Positions 50,063 through 62,806 of a stretch of DNA of 64,000 bases are shown here, in pieces; position 1 is the stretch's first letter, and each line of letters begins with the position of its first letter. Below the pieces are notes generated by a model. That model worked only from the letters and a program-made list of their open reading frames with translations, ran no database searches and was not told the origin of the DNA. The DNA comes from Amblyornis subalaris (Eukaryota > Chordata > Aves > Passeriformes > Ptilonorhynchidae), in contig JACAXG010000006.1 in NCBI GenBank assembly GCA_018881555.1, forward strand, positions 930,001-994,000, read 5' to 3'. Position numbers and translations under genes: made by a program.

Positions 50063-50209
50063 CCTCTGTTTTTTCTTTCTCTTTTTTTTCTCCTCTTCCC
50101 TTCCTGAGCTCAGTAAGTAGATAGTCAGCTCATGTTAACCCCTGATGGCAGCCACAAATGAGAGCTCCAACAAATGTCCTTTGAGAAGCCCCAATTGTTG
50201 CCTGACCAC

Positions 50210-50259
50210 AAAAGAAAAAGCAAAAAAACCCACCCACAAAAAAACCCCAAACCCCTGAA
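50210..50259. repeat. C/A-rich low-complexity segment
   Basis: About 50 bases of A-runs separated by CCCACCCAC and CCCCAAACCCC, nearly lacking T. It is of the same kind as the segment at 23.6 kb. Confidence 0.8.
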
Positions 50260-51975
50260 AGTAGTGCAGCTGCTGGAAATAGTGGTTTAACCCCAACCTA
50301 AGCTCTCCGCAGTGACAGGACACCAGACATCAGGTCTTCTCTCTGCCAGAGAGGGGACATCCCCCCTCTCATTGCTGTGCTCCAAGCAGGAGGCAAGGAT
50401 TGTTATCTAGTCCAGGGCATCATGAGGGTTTCCCCAGATGAGGCTGATGCTCTTTTGCAGGGTGTAAACCTGCCTCTCTTGGCTGCGTGAGGGACATCCC
50501 TGGAGCTCTGCCCCAGCTGGCAAGTGTCCCTGTGCCCTGCTGTCCAGCCAGCAGTGCTGTTTCCCTGCCCCGGTTAACACCCTGGGGTGCCAGGCACAGT
50601 GCCAACTTCAGCAGGGAGGGCCTGGGAGCACTACAGCTTCACCTGCCTCCAGCCTGGTGATCCAGGCATTTGGCAGGAGTCTCAGGCTGTGTTTTTGGAC
50701 AGCCAAACAGATGTGATCCTCCCCTGCTGCCAAAAAGGGGGAGGCCCTTCTCCCTCACTCTACAGTCACGAGCCCTGCCCTCTCTTGTGGCAGTTCTGGC
50801 ATCACTGTCTTTTGCTGAGGCAACTCAACTTCCTAAAATGCCAGAAAGATTCCCCCCCACACCCTTGGCAGGTGTAGCTTTCTGCAGGTTTAGTGAGTTA
50901 TGTCATCCCTTGAAGGGATCCAGCCACCCCCAGAGCTCGCTGGGAAAAAGCCTTGTGAGCAGCCCTGCTCGTGGTGATGAGCTCTTGCCAGCTCCAGCAA
51001 AGGCTGTCTTCAGGCATCCCAGAAAACTATCTAAGAAGTCTAACTTTTTTTTGTTTCTTTTCCACAGAAGAAATTCAGTGGCTGATCTGCAAAATCAGCC
51101 TGTGGCTATCCCGCACAGGAGTTGATGTTCATAAGAAGTGGCTAATGTAGGTACCCTACACCACAGGAAGGTGCAGGACAACACAAGACAGCTGCTTTCT
51201 TGCCAGCAAGATACTTTTTCTAGTGCCTTTTTAACTGCCNTCAGGTGAATCATATGAAATCAGGTGTGGAAACATGCTTCAGAGTATTATGAATCATGTG
51301 AATGTGATGGAGGCATTTATCCCTTCCTGCTTTTCACTCTGTCAAATGAAACCTTGGAGATCAACAATAAAGGGAATGCCAAATGTAGCAGGTAGGCGAG
51401 TCAGCAGAAGGAAAGTGAGATAAAAAGTCAGAATATAGCTGGGGNTGGGAGGAAGAAGGAAGAGCCCATGGCTCTCCTGGTGTTTCCTGGATTTAGCACC
51501 CTGCTGTTTCACAGTAAGTGGTCACCTCCACTTCTTTAGTTAAAAAAAGCTAGAGAGTCTCATAGAAGTTTTATTTGCGTCCTTCCTGTTGGGCTTTTAG
51601 GAAGGAGACTTCAGTCTGGACCCTGTCTAGCCTGGTTGGCTGCAGCTGGGCACCAGCATTTAACATTCCCAGATCGACTGACTCGAGCATGGAGCTGTGA
51701 TTCACCTTTCTCAAAGTGCTANCACTCTTTGGAAGCAAGTTGTTGTGCACAGGTAGGTAGCTGCATAATTTCAAACCTGTTACTGATCCGTCTTTTATCT
51801 TGGTGAAGAAACAGTAGNAAAAATATTTTCTGTGGCCATCCAGACGTGGATGAATTGTGCTCGCACACAGACCTGCCTGTAGAGTTGGATGTATTCCTTG
51901 ACCATGGTTGTACTGGTAGCAGTAGGGGGTGAATCCACAACTTTCCAACAGATAGCCCAATATCAAGCATGTAGC
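50260..51975. other. GC-richer unique stretch
   Basis: From about 50400 to 51000 composition is GC-richer than the average, with a 151-codon frame (50670-51125, plus) that overlaps other frames and shows no domain. A TTTTTTTTGTTTCTTTTCCACAG acceptor-like tract ends at 51067, but no clear exon follows. Confidence 0.4.
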
Positions 51976-52197
51976 AGAGGTTATGTTTGGACCAGAGGGT
52001 GGTTGATCACTGGATCAGAGTTCCCAGGAAAGTGGTCACAGCACCAAACCTGACAGAGTTCAAGANGTGTTTGGACAATGCTCTCAGGCACATGGTGTGA
52101 CTCTTGGGGTGTCCTGTGCAGGGCCAGGAGTTGGACTTCAGTGATCCCCATGAGTCCCTTCCAACTCAGGAAATTCTATTNTTCTAAGCAACTGGGG
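51976..52197 (+). mobile_element. CR1 LINE 3' end fragment, plus strand
   Basis: This is a severely 5'-truncated CR1 copy holding only the last 220 bases or so. It includes the stretch GAAAGTGGTCACAGCACCAA, the segment CTCAGGCACATGGTGTGACT, the GGGCCAGGAGTTGGACTT block and the terminal CCCTTCCAACTCAGG followed by an ATTCTATT-like end. These are the conserved C-terminal codons and 3' UTR of a CR1 subfamily different from the copy at 7.8-9.1 kb, which ends in a different version of the same terminus. Two N bases (near 52066 and 52191) fall inside it. It cannot encode a protein. Confidence 0.9.
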
Positions 52198-54499
52198 CAG
52201 TTGGCTGGCATGGCTGATGAGGTTTGAGTTAGAGAGCAGTGTCAAATGCACATGATGCAAGTGTGAGAAGGACAGGACTTGCACTTCACACCTGCTGATG
52301 CTTGCTTTGTTTATTGCAATCTCAACTATGTGACATTTCTGATTTGGCCTCAAAAATAAATATTAAATTTCTTTGACTTTTCAATATGTGGTCACTTCAC
52401 ATAAATATCACATCTTAATAGATGTTCTCCAGAACAGCAGGATAATGCACCCAACTCCTTTTCTGTCTCATATATTACCTTAAGATTTTCTGTCAGTGTT
52501 GGGTGTTGTACAACCCCTTCCGCATATATGCGAATTCTTACAGCACCAAAGGCAGAGTCCTAACCACCTGGAGGGTCTTCCTGGTGATAGATAATTGCAA
52601 AGCATCATTAACAAGCAGTGTGTTATCTCCAGTGAGAACACAAACAAAATGATCTGCTGTTCAAGTGTCTGCTCCTTCCAGCTCCTATCGTATGGGGGGC
52701 TTAAAATCCCTGGGATGCTTTTGCTTTGCTTTCTCCATATCTCACCCAATTTCAAGCACGGCATAAACCNTGATTTTTCTCAATCCAAGAATTAAATGCA
52801 GGTTAAAAAAATAGTGTTGTCAGCTTCTGTGTCTTACAACAGCTTGAATTTGAGGCATGTATTATAGGAGGTCTCTGATGTTCCTGCTCTCAGCTCTGCT
52901 ACTTGGTCTGTGAGAAAATGTGTTCTCCTGGTAGTGCCATATTAGAAAGGAGGGGTGTGTTTCCTGTCTAGTGGAGCTATCATCAAGTTTCAGTCCAAAT
53001 AAAGCTGAAAGGGTCTGCAGATTGGGAGGCTTTTCTGNTGAGATTTGCTCTGTACATTTGTTTTTATAGTACTATAGTTGCCAATCAAAGAAGCAAGCAA
53101 GTCGCTGCTTAATCCAATGCAGACTAAACAGCAAGGGGACTGGTTATGGGGATTTGCTTACAAAGAGATTTCCTGTTCTGTTTGGAGGTCAGTCCCAGTA
53201 AAAATAAGATAGTAGTGGGATTTACTTGGTCCCGCAACATATAAGAGTACAAGTGATAATCCCAGGTTAGCATGCAAAGAACATGGGCAGGAATCTGCAA
53301 AGTACCCACAGAGAGAGACTTTTTCTCTGTTGCATTGAGCAGGGAATCCTTTCAAACTCACAAACAATCCATGCCTTAGTTTTGTCTTGGTTGTCTTAAT
53401 TTTTAGACCATAATAAGGGTGTAGATCCTTGAAAGACAAATTATAGCAGGTTATTCTTTTGCAATCATACTGGCAAGTTTCTCTCATAAGGATGAGCTAA
53501 ACTGTAAGCATGTTTTACAACCTCATTTTCTTTTAGTTGTCCTGAATTTTCATGTAAATGAGGGAGTAGTCACTCAAAAATCCAGTCTCCAGGCATAATT
53601 TTAGAGATTAGTTAGAATATCAAATTGCTTCGTCTAATGCAATCACAGTTGTCCAAAAGGGAAGAATAGAGCATTTTTGTCACTTGTGTTNCCTTGGGAA
53701 GCTCCAGGATGTGTTTTATGTACTCGCACCACCATATTATGGTAAAGTTAGAATGCAGCTGAGGTCAAGAGTCACGGGCTTAGGATACCCCTCAGCAGCA
53801 GTGGCCAGTGCATGAAGAAGCACAGCCTGGGAACTTTTTCCATGAGGCAGGGAGAGTTTGTTCCTTCTGTGACCCTCTGAAGAAGTAGAACTGAATCTGC
53901 TTTTCCAAAGGGGCTTTAAATGAACATCCTCTTCCTTCCTCTACTTCATAATACAAGTTCTGCAAGAACAGCTTCAAGGATGGTCAGACTGCATTAATCG
54001 TTTTTGCTTGGAAAATTCCTCTCACTAACCAGTGACAATTTGTATGCAAGTTAGCTGGTGCACTGGGAGGGGCTATTGCTATCCAACAGTGTGGTTAATG
54101 AGTGATACATTTGTTTGGCTTATTACTCATTCACAGGCCTTCCCATTTCCTCTGAGGAAGGGAGCAAAGATGAGCTTTTCCACTGCCTACTCCCAGTTGT
54201 GGGTATGCATAGTCCAGATGGCACCAGCACAGGCGAGATCTACAAATAAAGGGCTGGGCAAAGGGGAGAGCTGCAGTTCTTGGTGAATGGAGGTGTTGGT
54301 ATCCAGAGTTACTCCTGGTTATGAGTTAACACAGAGGTAGGAATTCACAACACTGGTCAGTAAAGTCATAAGGACCACAATAACAGCCACTGTCCTATCA
54401 AAGCCCTCTTACGTCCTCCTTTTGTTTAGAAACCAATGTGCCAGCAAGCAGTTTTGAGTTACTGGAGTCCAGTCCAGTCAGAATTCATGTGAGCCTACA
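52198..54499. other. Unique non-coding stretch
   Basis: The longest frame is 109 codons (53158-53487, minus); no motif was recognised. N bases are near 52770, 53038 and 53691. Confidence 0.5.
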
Positions 54500-56390
54500 T
54501 CACAGACGAACCTTTCCTTTTAGATGTGCTGCAGGCGTGAGCATGGCCCCTGACATTCCAGTCTNTTTCTGGCTGCTCCCTGACCTTTGAATGAAGCCCC
54601 ATGAATTTTCCTTGTGCTGAGTAGTGCTTTTTGCTCTTGCTTCCCTATAAGTCCCTTTCCTAGCAGATGGTCTGTATTCATTCTTAATGCATATCCTATA
54701 AATTTCCTCCCACTCTTCTGAACAACTTTTGGTTGTTAAGCCAACAGATTCATCCTGACACTTGCCATGGTTTTGTTCTCTTATAGGTCTGTTTGCTTTC
54801 AGAAGTATAGAGACACCTGTTTTTATCTCTGGTGCATTTCCAGTCTTCCCATCCATGTATCAACACGGAAATGCTAATNGAGTTGAAAATCTGTGTTTTA
54901 GTTCTTAAGACACAAACTTTTGGTGAACAAATCCAGTTTACTCCGGTAAATGTAGTTGTTGCCTGTTGTGACATTAAAATTCCTTTCATATTTTGAGATC
55001 CCTACCTTATTTCAAGAGTTGTCCATTTAGACTTCTTACATAAGCTGGAGTTGAGATCTGTGAGGACTCTTCTTTTAAGGAGAGGTGTATGATGGTTGTA
55101 GCAGATTGTTTCTTTTCCAAATATGTGTTTGACTCTTTTTTGCAACCTTAGCCAAAATCTTTGTCTGTACTTGCATGTACACCAAATTGTCAAGCTCATG
55201 AGCTATATATTGTTACCCTTGCTGTTTCTGTGAGTCTGCTGGTTTTATGTCAAATCATGCAATACTTACGTTGTGTTCATCTGCACTTTGTTTTAATAAT
55301 GACATGGATGGCAGAGCCAAACAATAGCAACAAGAGAAGGTGTCCTAGTTTNACAATGAGGTCTGTCCTGCATTTCTTTAACTGGTAAATTCAGTCTTCA
55401 TCTAAATCTTTGCTCATATCAATTATCTTTGCCTGTGTATGTTAAATCGGTCAGTAAGTGTTGATTTCTCCAGTTATTTGTTCTATTAAATCTTCTTTAT
55501 TTGGATATGAGATATAGTGCTTCGTAGTTCTGGGTATTAATCTTGTTGTCTAAATCAATCCCTTCTTATGATATTGATCTGTTTGGCATCTCTTGAATGC
55601 ATTCTGCAGATTTCATAAGCTCATTCATCCTCACTTTGGGTTTCCTCATATGAGAACAATTACAGTTTTAGCTAAATACACAATGCTGTCATGTGGAAAG
55701 AGCTGTGACATATCAATATTGCTTGCTGGTGATGATCCTAACTGTACTAAATCAATTTTGTTAGTGTTTTCTATTTGAAATTGCTGCAGTTATGCTTTGT
55801 GTGCTAGCTTTTTGCCGTTAGTTTCCTTGGTGCTTCTTGAGTTGGCTGGTATTTTTTTGAAGTTAGAGCTTCAACTTTGCCACATGTCNATTAGAGTAAC
55901 TTCCCATTTCCTCTATAAACTTAGATCCTGGAGANATGATTCAAATTTCCCTCTACAGCACAGGTTGATTAATCTGGTTGGTAGCAATTCNGCCCAGGGA
56001 ATTCCACGCTCTCTGGGGGATGCTGTTGTTCGGCAACATTTCTCTTCCAGTTATGAAGCAAGACACCAGCCCCCGTTCCAACAGTCTTCCTAAATTCTGA
56101 TAGGGAAATAAAGGTTGTACACATCTTTGACTTTCTCAGCGGCTTCTGTATGTGGATACAAAATGTGGATTTGAACCCATCAATTTGTTGGTTTCATGGT
56201 AAAANTGTTGTTTTGGGGAACTGTGTTTGATAGTTACCTTGGAACAATTGATTACTGGTTTGCTGTTGATCTACACATAGTTTCTTTGCTTTGGAAATTA
56301 TAAGCAATTCTGTTTCTTTGAAGGATAACCGATCATGACTCCCAAAACATATATTACTCACTGCTGCTGGCTTGGTCACTAGCCTCTCCA
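54500..56390 (-). other. Minus-strand tract with stop-poor frames, origin unknown
   Basis: Several minus-strand frames are open over moderate lengths (118 codons at 54500-54856, 79 at 54750-54989, 65 at 55002-55199). From 56379 down to about 55971 one frame has a single internal stop over some 136 codons. A glycine-rich hydrophobic GTGAGVLL stretch (near 56060) and a leucine-rich hydrophobic stretch (near 55300) lie about 750 bp apart. This could be a decayed coding sequence, perhaps of a retroelement or an endogenous retrovirus, but no diagnostic motif or LTR is visible and chance is not excluded. Confidence 0.2.
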
Positions 56391-59300
56391 GCTAGGTTAC
56401 CTTTCTACGTCTCCCTGTCCCCATGAGTCCTGGTGGTGCTTGCTGGGGTGCAGACTGAGGACTCTGAGGATGCTGAGCCTCCTCCCAGAACAGCACGAAG
56501 CCCAGGAGGAAGTAAAAGTGCAAATTTCAGCCCAGAGGCATGGCTGGGACTTCCACCTAAACCCGAGCTGAGAAATAGAGGCACCACCACATCTGCCTCT
56601 TCCACAGGTGGGGAAGGCAAACACAAAGAGNGTGGGAGGCACTTGCCCCACCTGCAAAGGCGAGGGGAGGTTTCTGAGGGGGCATTTGAGGGTCACTCTG
56701 ACTCTTAGCAGAGGCCAGTCCTAGTCAACTCTTTGAAACAAAAGCTGGCAGAGGTGTCATGCACTCCCCAGGTACGATGCAGTCTCCCCAAGTGCTGTTT
56801 GCTTTAGCCCTCCATCTTTCCTCTTCTCTTATATGGAAGCTGTTAGTGTGCACATTAAATGGGCTGCTTTTGTTTATTTCTCCCTCACTACACAGTTGAA
56901 CTTTGTCTTAAATAGAATACAGTTCTATGCAAAGTAACAATAAAACTGCAACCTCTGTACTCAATTTTNCCCTAAATGGCACAGTCTCTAGGTCTTTGCA
57001 GAATTTATTGTGCTTTATTCCATAAAGAACATTTTTACTTTCAGTGTTTTGTGTTCTTGAAGTAGGAAAATATTTCATGTGATGTTTGGAAGCAAGAGTA
57101 ACTATACAGTCTTTTAAAAAAAAAAACATTTTTGACAACCTCCATAAGCTTTCTAATATATTTACTTTGAAATTATTTTGGATTCACTATATATTTCCTA
57201 TAAATTAAAGCTGATACAAATCATGTGTTGTATTAAGTACTTGATCTCCCTCAAAAATTTAGTTACTTTTTACTCACTGGCCTGTCCAAACAATGAATTA
57301 GTTTCTTCATTATCTAGTTAACAAAGGCCAGCCACAAAGTATTATTTTTTTTTTCTTTTGAAGTACTTTCTTAAAAGTTTACATTTCACTCAAGGAAGCT
57401 TTTAGTAAACTGGTAAACAGCTGAATGTAACTAGGGAATTTGAAAAGATTTTAGTATTATCACCATTGTAAATTTAGTAACACAGAGAACTAGAAACCTC
57501 AGTAAAACTCTGAAATTAAGGAAACATTAAAAACCAGCATGTTCTTTTGCATGTAACTGTTCATCATTACCTGATATATATCACTTTAAAAAGCATCTAA
57601 AATAATGGCCTTGGCTACTAAAGAATGTGAGTGAATGTTCATATTAAAAGTTTGGCTCTCTTGATCAGAATTTTAGTTACTCAGGGAAACATGTAGAAAT
57701 AAATGGAACCAACACTGTTNTTTAAAATGTGGTTGTAGGATTCTCTGGTAATTTTCAATCTTCCAGAGTGGAAAGATTCAATAATAGCACAATATATGTT
57801 TTAAATATTAGCTTTGTCTAAGTATTAAAAAATGTGCCATGAAATGTGCCACACTGTCAGTNTCATAAGGCCATAAATAAGCTGCCTGTCAACAAAGGAA
57901 TATTTTGTGATGTGCTGTGTATTTTAATGTGATGATGATGGAAACGAGAAATAGGAGTTAACGAAATACGGNTGTTATCCCAGAACAAAATAGGATGTTA
58001 AAGGGCAACAGATTTTGGAACAGCTGTCCTGTGACACACAGTAATGAAATGAGATTGGGGTGTTTTTCTGGTTTAACTCAGAACAGTTTCAAAAATTTCT
58101 CACTGTATTGTCAGAATATGTTCTGCTACATCTCTCTTGATGAACTTTGTATATGGGTAGCCCCTGATCCTGCCAAAATGTTCTGAGACCTGCATTGTCT
58201 TCCACATGAAAAGGGACAGGGCAAAGATTGTCTTTAAGGTTTAAAGTGAAGCAGTTAAAGGTATATAAAATAACAAGAGTTAGAAAGAATTTAAATCTAG
58301 TTCTCCTGTTTGGTCATTCATAACAGGAGGGTTAGAGAAGACAGCCATGAAAGGCAAGAAGTTTGAACAGCTAGAAGACTTTGTGGTGTTCTTATAAATA
58401 AAATACCAAAGTTACATTTTGAAAATATAGCCCTACTAGGTTGTCTTACCATTGAACTGTGAGACAGAGCAGTTAGTGTACTCTTAGAGCTGGTCACACC
58501 ACTTAAAAGCAAAATTAATGGGTTGGGTAAGTTCTGAGTCAGACATTACCTGTTGAGCTGTTTGGATGGTGGAAAGGGCTTTGGCAACAATTTCTTTGAA
58601 GAAAGCCCCTGATCATTATGGATAAACCTGCTGGAGGGAGGGGCTGTTACACCACTAGGTACCTGGGAAGAAGGTGATGTGTGAGCCTCACCTCAACAGC
58701 CCCTCATCAGCTGGGGCTGTCTGGGATGGGAAATGGGCTAAAGCCCCATCGGTTGCTGTGTGTGTGTTTGCCTCCACCTGCTTGTAGGTTGGCAGCATAT
58801 CCTGGAGGTGCATCAAGGGGCAACCCAAATGTCCAGGGTCCCGGAGACCCTTACCAAACACAGCACTGAGACTGCCAGAAAAGGCCAGTCTGGCTCATGT
58901 TCCAGCTCATAGGATGGTAGAAAGTTTTTCTGAGAAATTACAGGTCATTGAGGTAGAAAGAGGGAACAGCTTTGCCTGCAGCAGCTTGTTTTGACTTCAC
59001 AAGTCTACAGGTCCTCTTTTTTCCCNCTTTGTGTTCAGAAGTGGTGCATCTGAATCCCCCTAACAGGCTATATTTTGGTGGAAGTCCACAGAAAGTGTAT
59101 TTTGCTATATTTATGGTGCTTCCATGGACATTACTCCTTCCATGGAAAGAGCTCAAGGAGTCCAGCGTTTGGAGTCCCAGAAAATTTGAAGGTCAAACCA
59201 CTTCAGAGAGACAGACAAGAAGGAAAGTAGGCAGAAGGTGCTACCTCTAGTCCACATTCAGGAGAAAACTGTTGTACCTCCTTTCAACTCCCTTCAGTTT

Positions 59301-62300
59301 AGGGGGATGAAACTGCTGAACCATTCCTCAGACTTCTCAAAAAAACCCCACCAACCCTGGCAGGACAAATTTATTCATAAATGACTGGAATAAAAGATAT
59401 TTCTAAACTAAAAGAAAATATATAATAGTAGCCAAATACATATTTTAGCCAATTTATCTGCAGACCATTTTCTGACCACAGTGAAAATGTATCACATCTG
59501 GTTTAAGGGTTATATTTTTTCAGTATAGTAGTTCTTTTATTATTCATTTTTAAGCTGAAAAGGTATATTCTGAATGGAACAAAGAACTCCTACCATTATA
59601 GTTTAACAGCACTCAATATAATTCACCTCTGACTTATTTTAAGAAGTTTCTCCTTTTCTATTTCTTTATAGGTATTATTCATTGTGAGGAATTACCCTTA
59701 ATTTTAGGGAATAACTGTGTATGTAACCACAACATATAGAAATTTTTGTGAAATTCTTCCTTTGTTTACAGTAGCATAACTTGTACTAACCTCAGTTAAT
59801 ATGGAAAAAACATCAAGACATTTTAGAACTTGTATCTGGATTTAGGATCTAAGTTTAGTTGAGTGAAAGTCCTAACTTTTTTCTATTTTAAGAATTTATT
59901 TTGAAGTTACTGCTTCTGATTGGAGCTGTGAGTTTAAATACCTTTCAAAACTGTTAACCAATGTGATATGCTTTAAGTCACACAGTCAGAATCAGCCCTG
60001 AGGATGGCCCTGGATCCTTTTCTTCTATGGGTCTCTCTTCCCACCTGAGCTCTCAAACCTTCCTCCTAATGTTTAAACACTAATTGGTGGCTGTGCAGGC
60101 GTTTTCACACTAAAGAGGTATAAAAAAAAAAGCAAAGAATAGCTTTTTAGGTGAGGCTTACCTGGTGTTCAAAAGAGAAACAAAGTCTGAATGTTACGAG
60201 ATAGATGTAGATATGTGAATATAAAAATAGTATCAATAGAAAGTGCACCCTCTCACCCCATTCCTCAAGAGATAAAAGGCTGCTCCATACATGAACACAA
60301 AAGCCAATAGAATTCTAATTGCAGCATTTGTGGAAAGCAAATTACAATCTGTTTTAGTTTTGTCACTGATAACAAATACCATTTTCATGTTCAAAACTGC
60401 TAGCACTTCCTTTTTTATCATGTTATTCTTTACATCGTGAAACAGCTCCAACCCCTTCTCTTATCCTTTTAGAAAGGATCATCACTTGCATCTACAGGTG
60501 GAGAAGTTGTGGCAGAAGCTCTGTTGGAGCAGGGCAGGACAATGTCAGGAAGGTGTCCTGTCTGGGTGGCCCCTTTCCTTCTCCTCACCCCGGAGCACGT
60601 CCTCCTTCACACACAACTGGTTGTGTGTTCCTTGGAGCTGGGCTGTAACTGTAACAAGATTGCTGAAAAGGCTGAGTTTGCTTTCCATAAATGGTATTTT
60701 GACCTTTATCACAACCCACAGTTCTTGTGGGTGTGGTAAAGCTCCTTTAAATATTTGGGCTTTGATTCTGTTGTTAAATGAGATTCGTCCAGGGTGTGTG
60801 CTTGAGCACTGACTGCCCAGCATGTGTGCTGCCCAACATTGAGTATGTTCCCTGGTTCTTTCGACCTGTGCTACATGCTGTCCTGGCACAGAGAAAGCAG
60901 GGAGCAGAAATCGGTTTCAATAGGGAATATGGATAATACTGAACCAAATTTAGATGCCTCTTGCCAAGACAGATCTTTGAGGTTCAGCAGACTTTGCAAC
61001 CTCCAACATCTCTGTGTCCTCATTAAATATGTGCATCAGACTCACATGAAAGCACCATTTTGGTAGGCCTGTACATTATTTCGGGCATACTGGATGAAAA
61101 ATTCACGACTAAATTTGTATCTATGTCTTAGGCCACCATTGCACAGGACAAAGGACAAAGGTGGGGTGGTAGAAAGGAGCAAGGCCAAATACTGCAGAGG
61201 CAGTCAGACTGGCCTCCAGGCCAGGAATATTCCCTGAATCTGATTTGTTTAGCAGCCTTGACATAGCATTAGAATCCAGCACAAATAAATTCTTCCTGCT
61301 TTAAAGATTTACTGTAGCAATTGCTAATACTTTTTTTTTCTGATTTCTTCAGATTTTTAAAATCCCTCTGCATCATGCCAGACCTTTGTAGAAATCTGGG
61401 GGTAAATGAACCAGATTTCATGCAAAACAGCAATTAACCTCCCTATCTTTTCAACCATGCAATGTAATTTATGTGAGAGTTTTGTTATTAAGTTATTGCA
61501 ATACTTTATTCAATATTAAATATTTAATTAATATTTTTCAAATATTTAAGTAATAACAAAGAGTCAAACTTAATTCCTCTTGAGCTGGTCTGATGAAATA
61601 TTCAAAGTATTTTTAAATTTTTTGTTCTTTAATTTTTTTCTGGCATTGCCAGTGTCCTTAAGATCTCAGTTCAGAAATATATTCAAACCTTGTGAAAGCC
61701 TATAGCAATTTCATTCTTTTAACATGTAATTTAGAAATATCAATCTTCTTTCATCATTCAGGCAAAGCAAAGCTGTTCTGCCATTGATTTAAAAGTTGCA
61801 ATGAATGCATGTTTTCTTGGAGAAAACTAAGAGTGTTGCAAATCTGAGGTTTCCTCCTATTATCCAAAATGTGTCTTGAGTAAAGCTGTTCCTGTGCATA
61901 TGGAATACCTGCTAGTTCCAAAATGGAAGATGCTCATCTTCACCTTCTACTGAAAATCAGAATTGCATCCAGCATGTAAATCTGTTGGCATCTTAGTCTG
62001 GTAGTATATTCATAAATACTCAAAGGCACATGCACAGACTTGGCACTTAATGGAACCAATGAGTTACTCATGTGAATCTGAAGGTAACTGAGATTCTTTT
62101 CTGAGGGTTTTTTCTTAGGAGCCAAAGACATTTCATGATCTAATGGGACTTTGTAAAATAGGCTGGTGTTATAGAATTTCCTTGTCCTTTTACCCAAAAG
62201 AGCCCTGTAACTTCCTGAAAAAAGTTTTTACCATTTGGGGTTTAAACTGGGCCTTCCATTCCACTGCTGTACCAAAAATATAGATTTCACTGTTCAATCT

Positions 62301-62699
62301 TTTGGTGCCCACAACATCTGGTTAATGAAGCCTTAGAGTGAGCTGCAGAAAAATGCTGGGGACTTCATAGACCTGGACCCAAAGAAATGTTAAAAGCTGC
62401 CTGAACCAGCTGATTCAGGGTATGCTTTGAGGTTTGGCATTCTCATAAAGAACACTTCATGAAAACAAAGAAACTTTAATGGAAATGTTTGGGAAGCCTG
62501 AAATATACTTTAATCAACTGTAGCAATTTATAGGGGAATAAAAGTAAGTGAAAGTCTGGGTCATACCACCAAAGATTCCAATTCCACACAATTCAGTCTT
62601 GAAATCTCTTTGAAATCATGGGAAGCCAGTTACCTCTGAGATAAACCTTCCTGACCTAAATTAGTGTGTAAATTTCAATTTTTATTACTTCTAGTTGTT
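56391..62699. other. Unique non-coding stretch, 6.3 kb
   Basis: The start (56400-56710) is GC-richer with overlapping proline-rich frames on both strands. The rest is very AT-rich. The part at 57600-57980 has a dense, motif-rich look (TGATGATGATGG, GGAATATTTTGTGATGTGC) that may be regulatory. A 114-codon minus-strand frame (60545-60889) is unrecognised. No N occurs after about 59026. Confidence 0.4.
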
Positions 62700-62718
62700 G
62701 GGGGGGGGGGCAGGGGGG
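62700..62718 (+). repeat. G-run, possible G-quadruplex
   Basis: Eleven G residues, CA, then six G residues. Eleven G can supply three GGG tracts with one-base loops and the second run a fourth, so a four-tract intramolecular quadruplex is possible on the plus strand. It lies 21 bases before the inverted repeat that starts at 62740. Confidence 0.7.
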
Positions 62719-62739
62719 TGTTGAGAGGATGTTGTTTGT

Positions 62740-62806
62740 TGGGGTTTTTTTTCGTATTGTTATTTCTATTAACTATTGTTTCAAAAAGAAACAAAAAAAA
62801 ACCCCA
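62740..62806. repeat. Perfect 13-bp inverted repeat with nested hairpin
   Basis: TGGGGTTTTTTTT (62740-62752) is exactly complementary to AAAAAAAACCCCA (62794-62806), separated by 41 bases. Inside the loop, GTTTC (62778-62782) pairs with GAAAC (62788-62792) around five A residues. It may be the ends of a small mobile element or a fold of the DNA or transcript. No coding sequence lies between. Confidence 0.75.
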
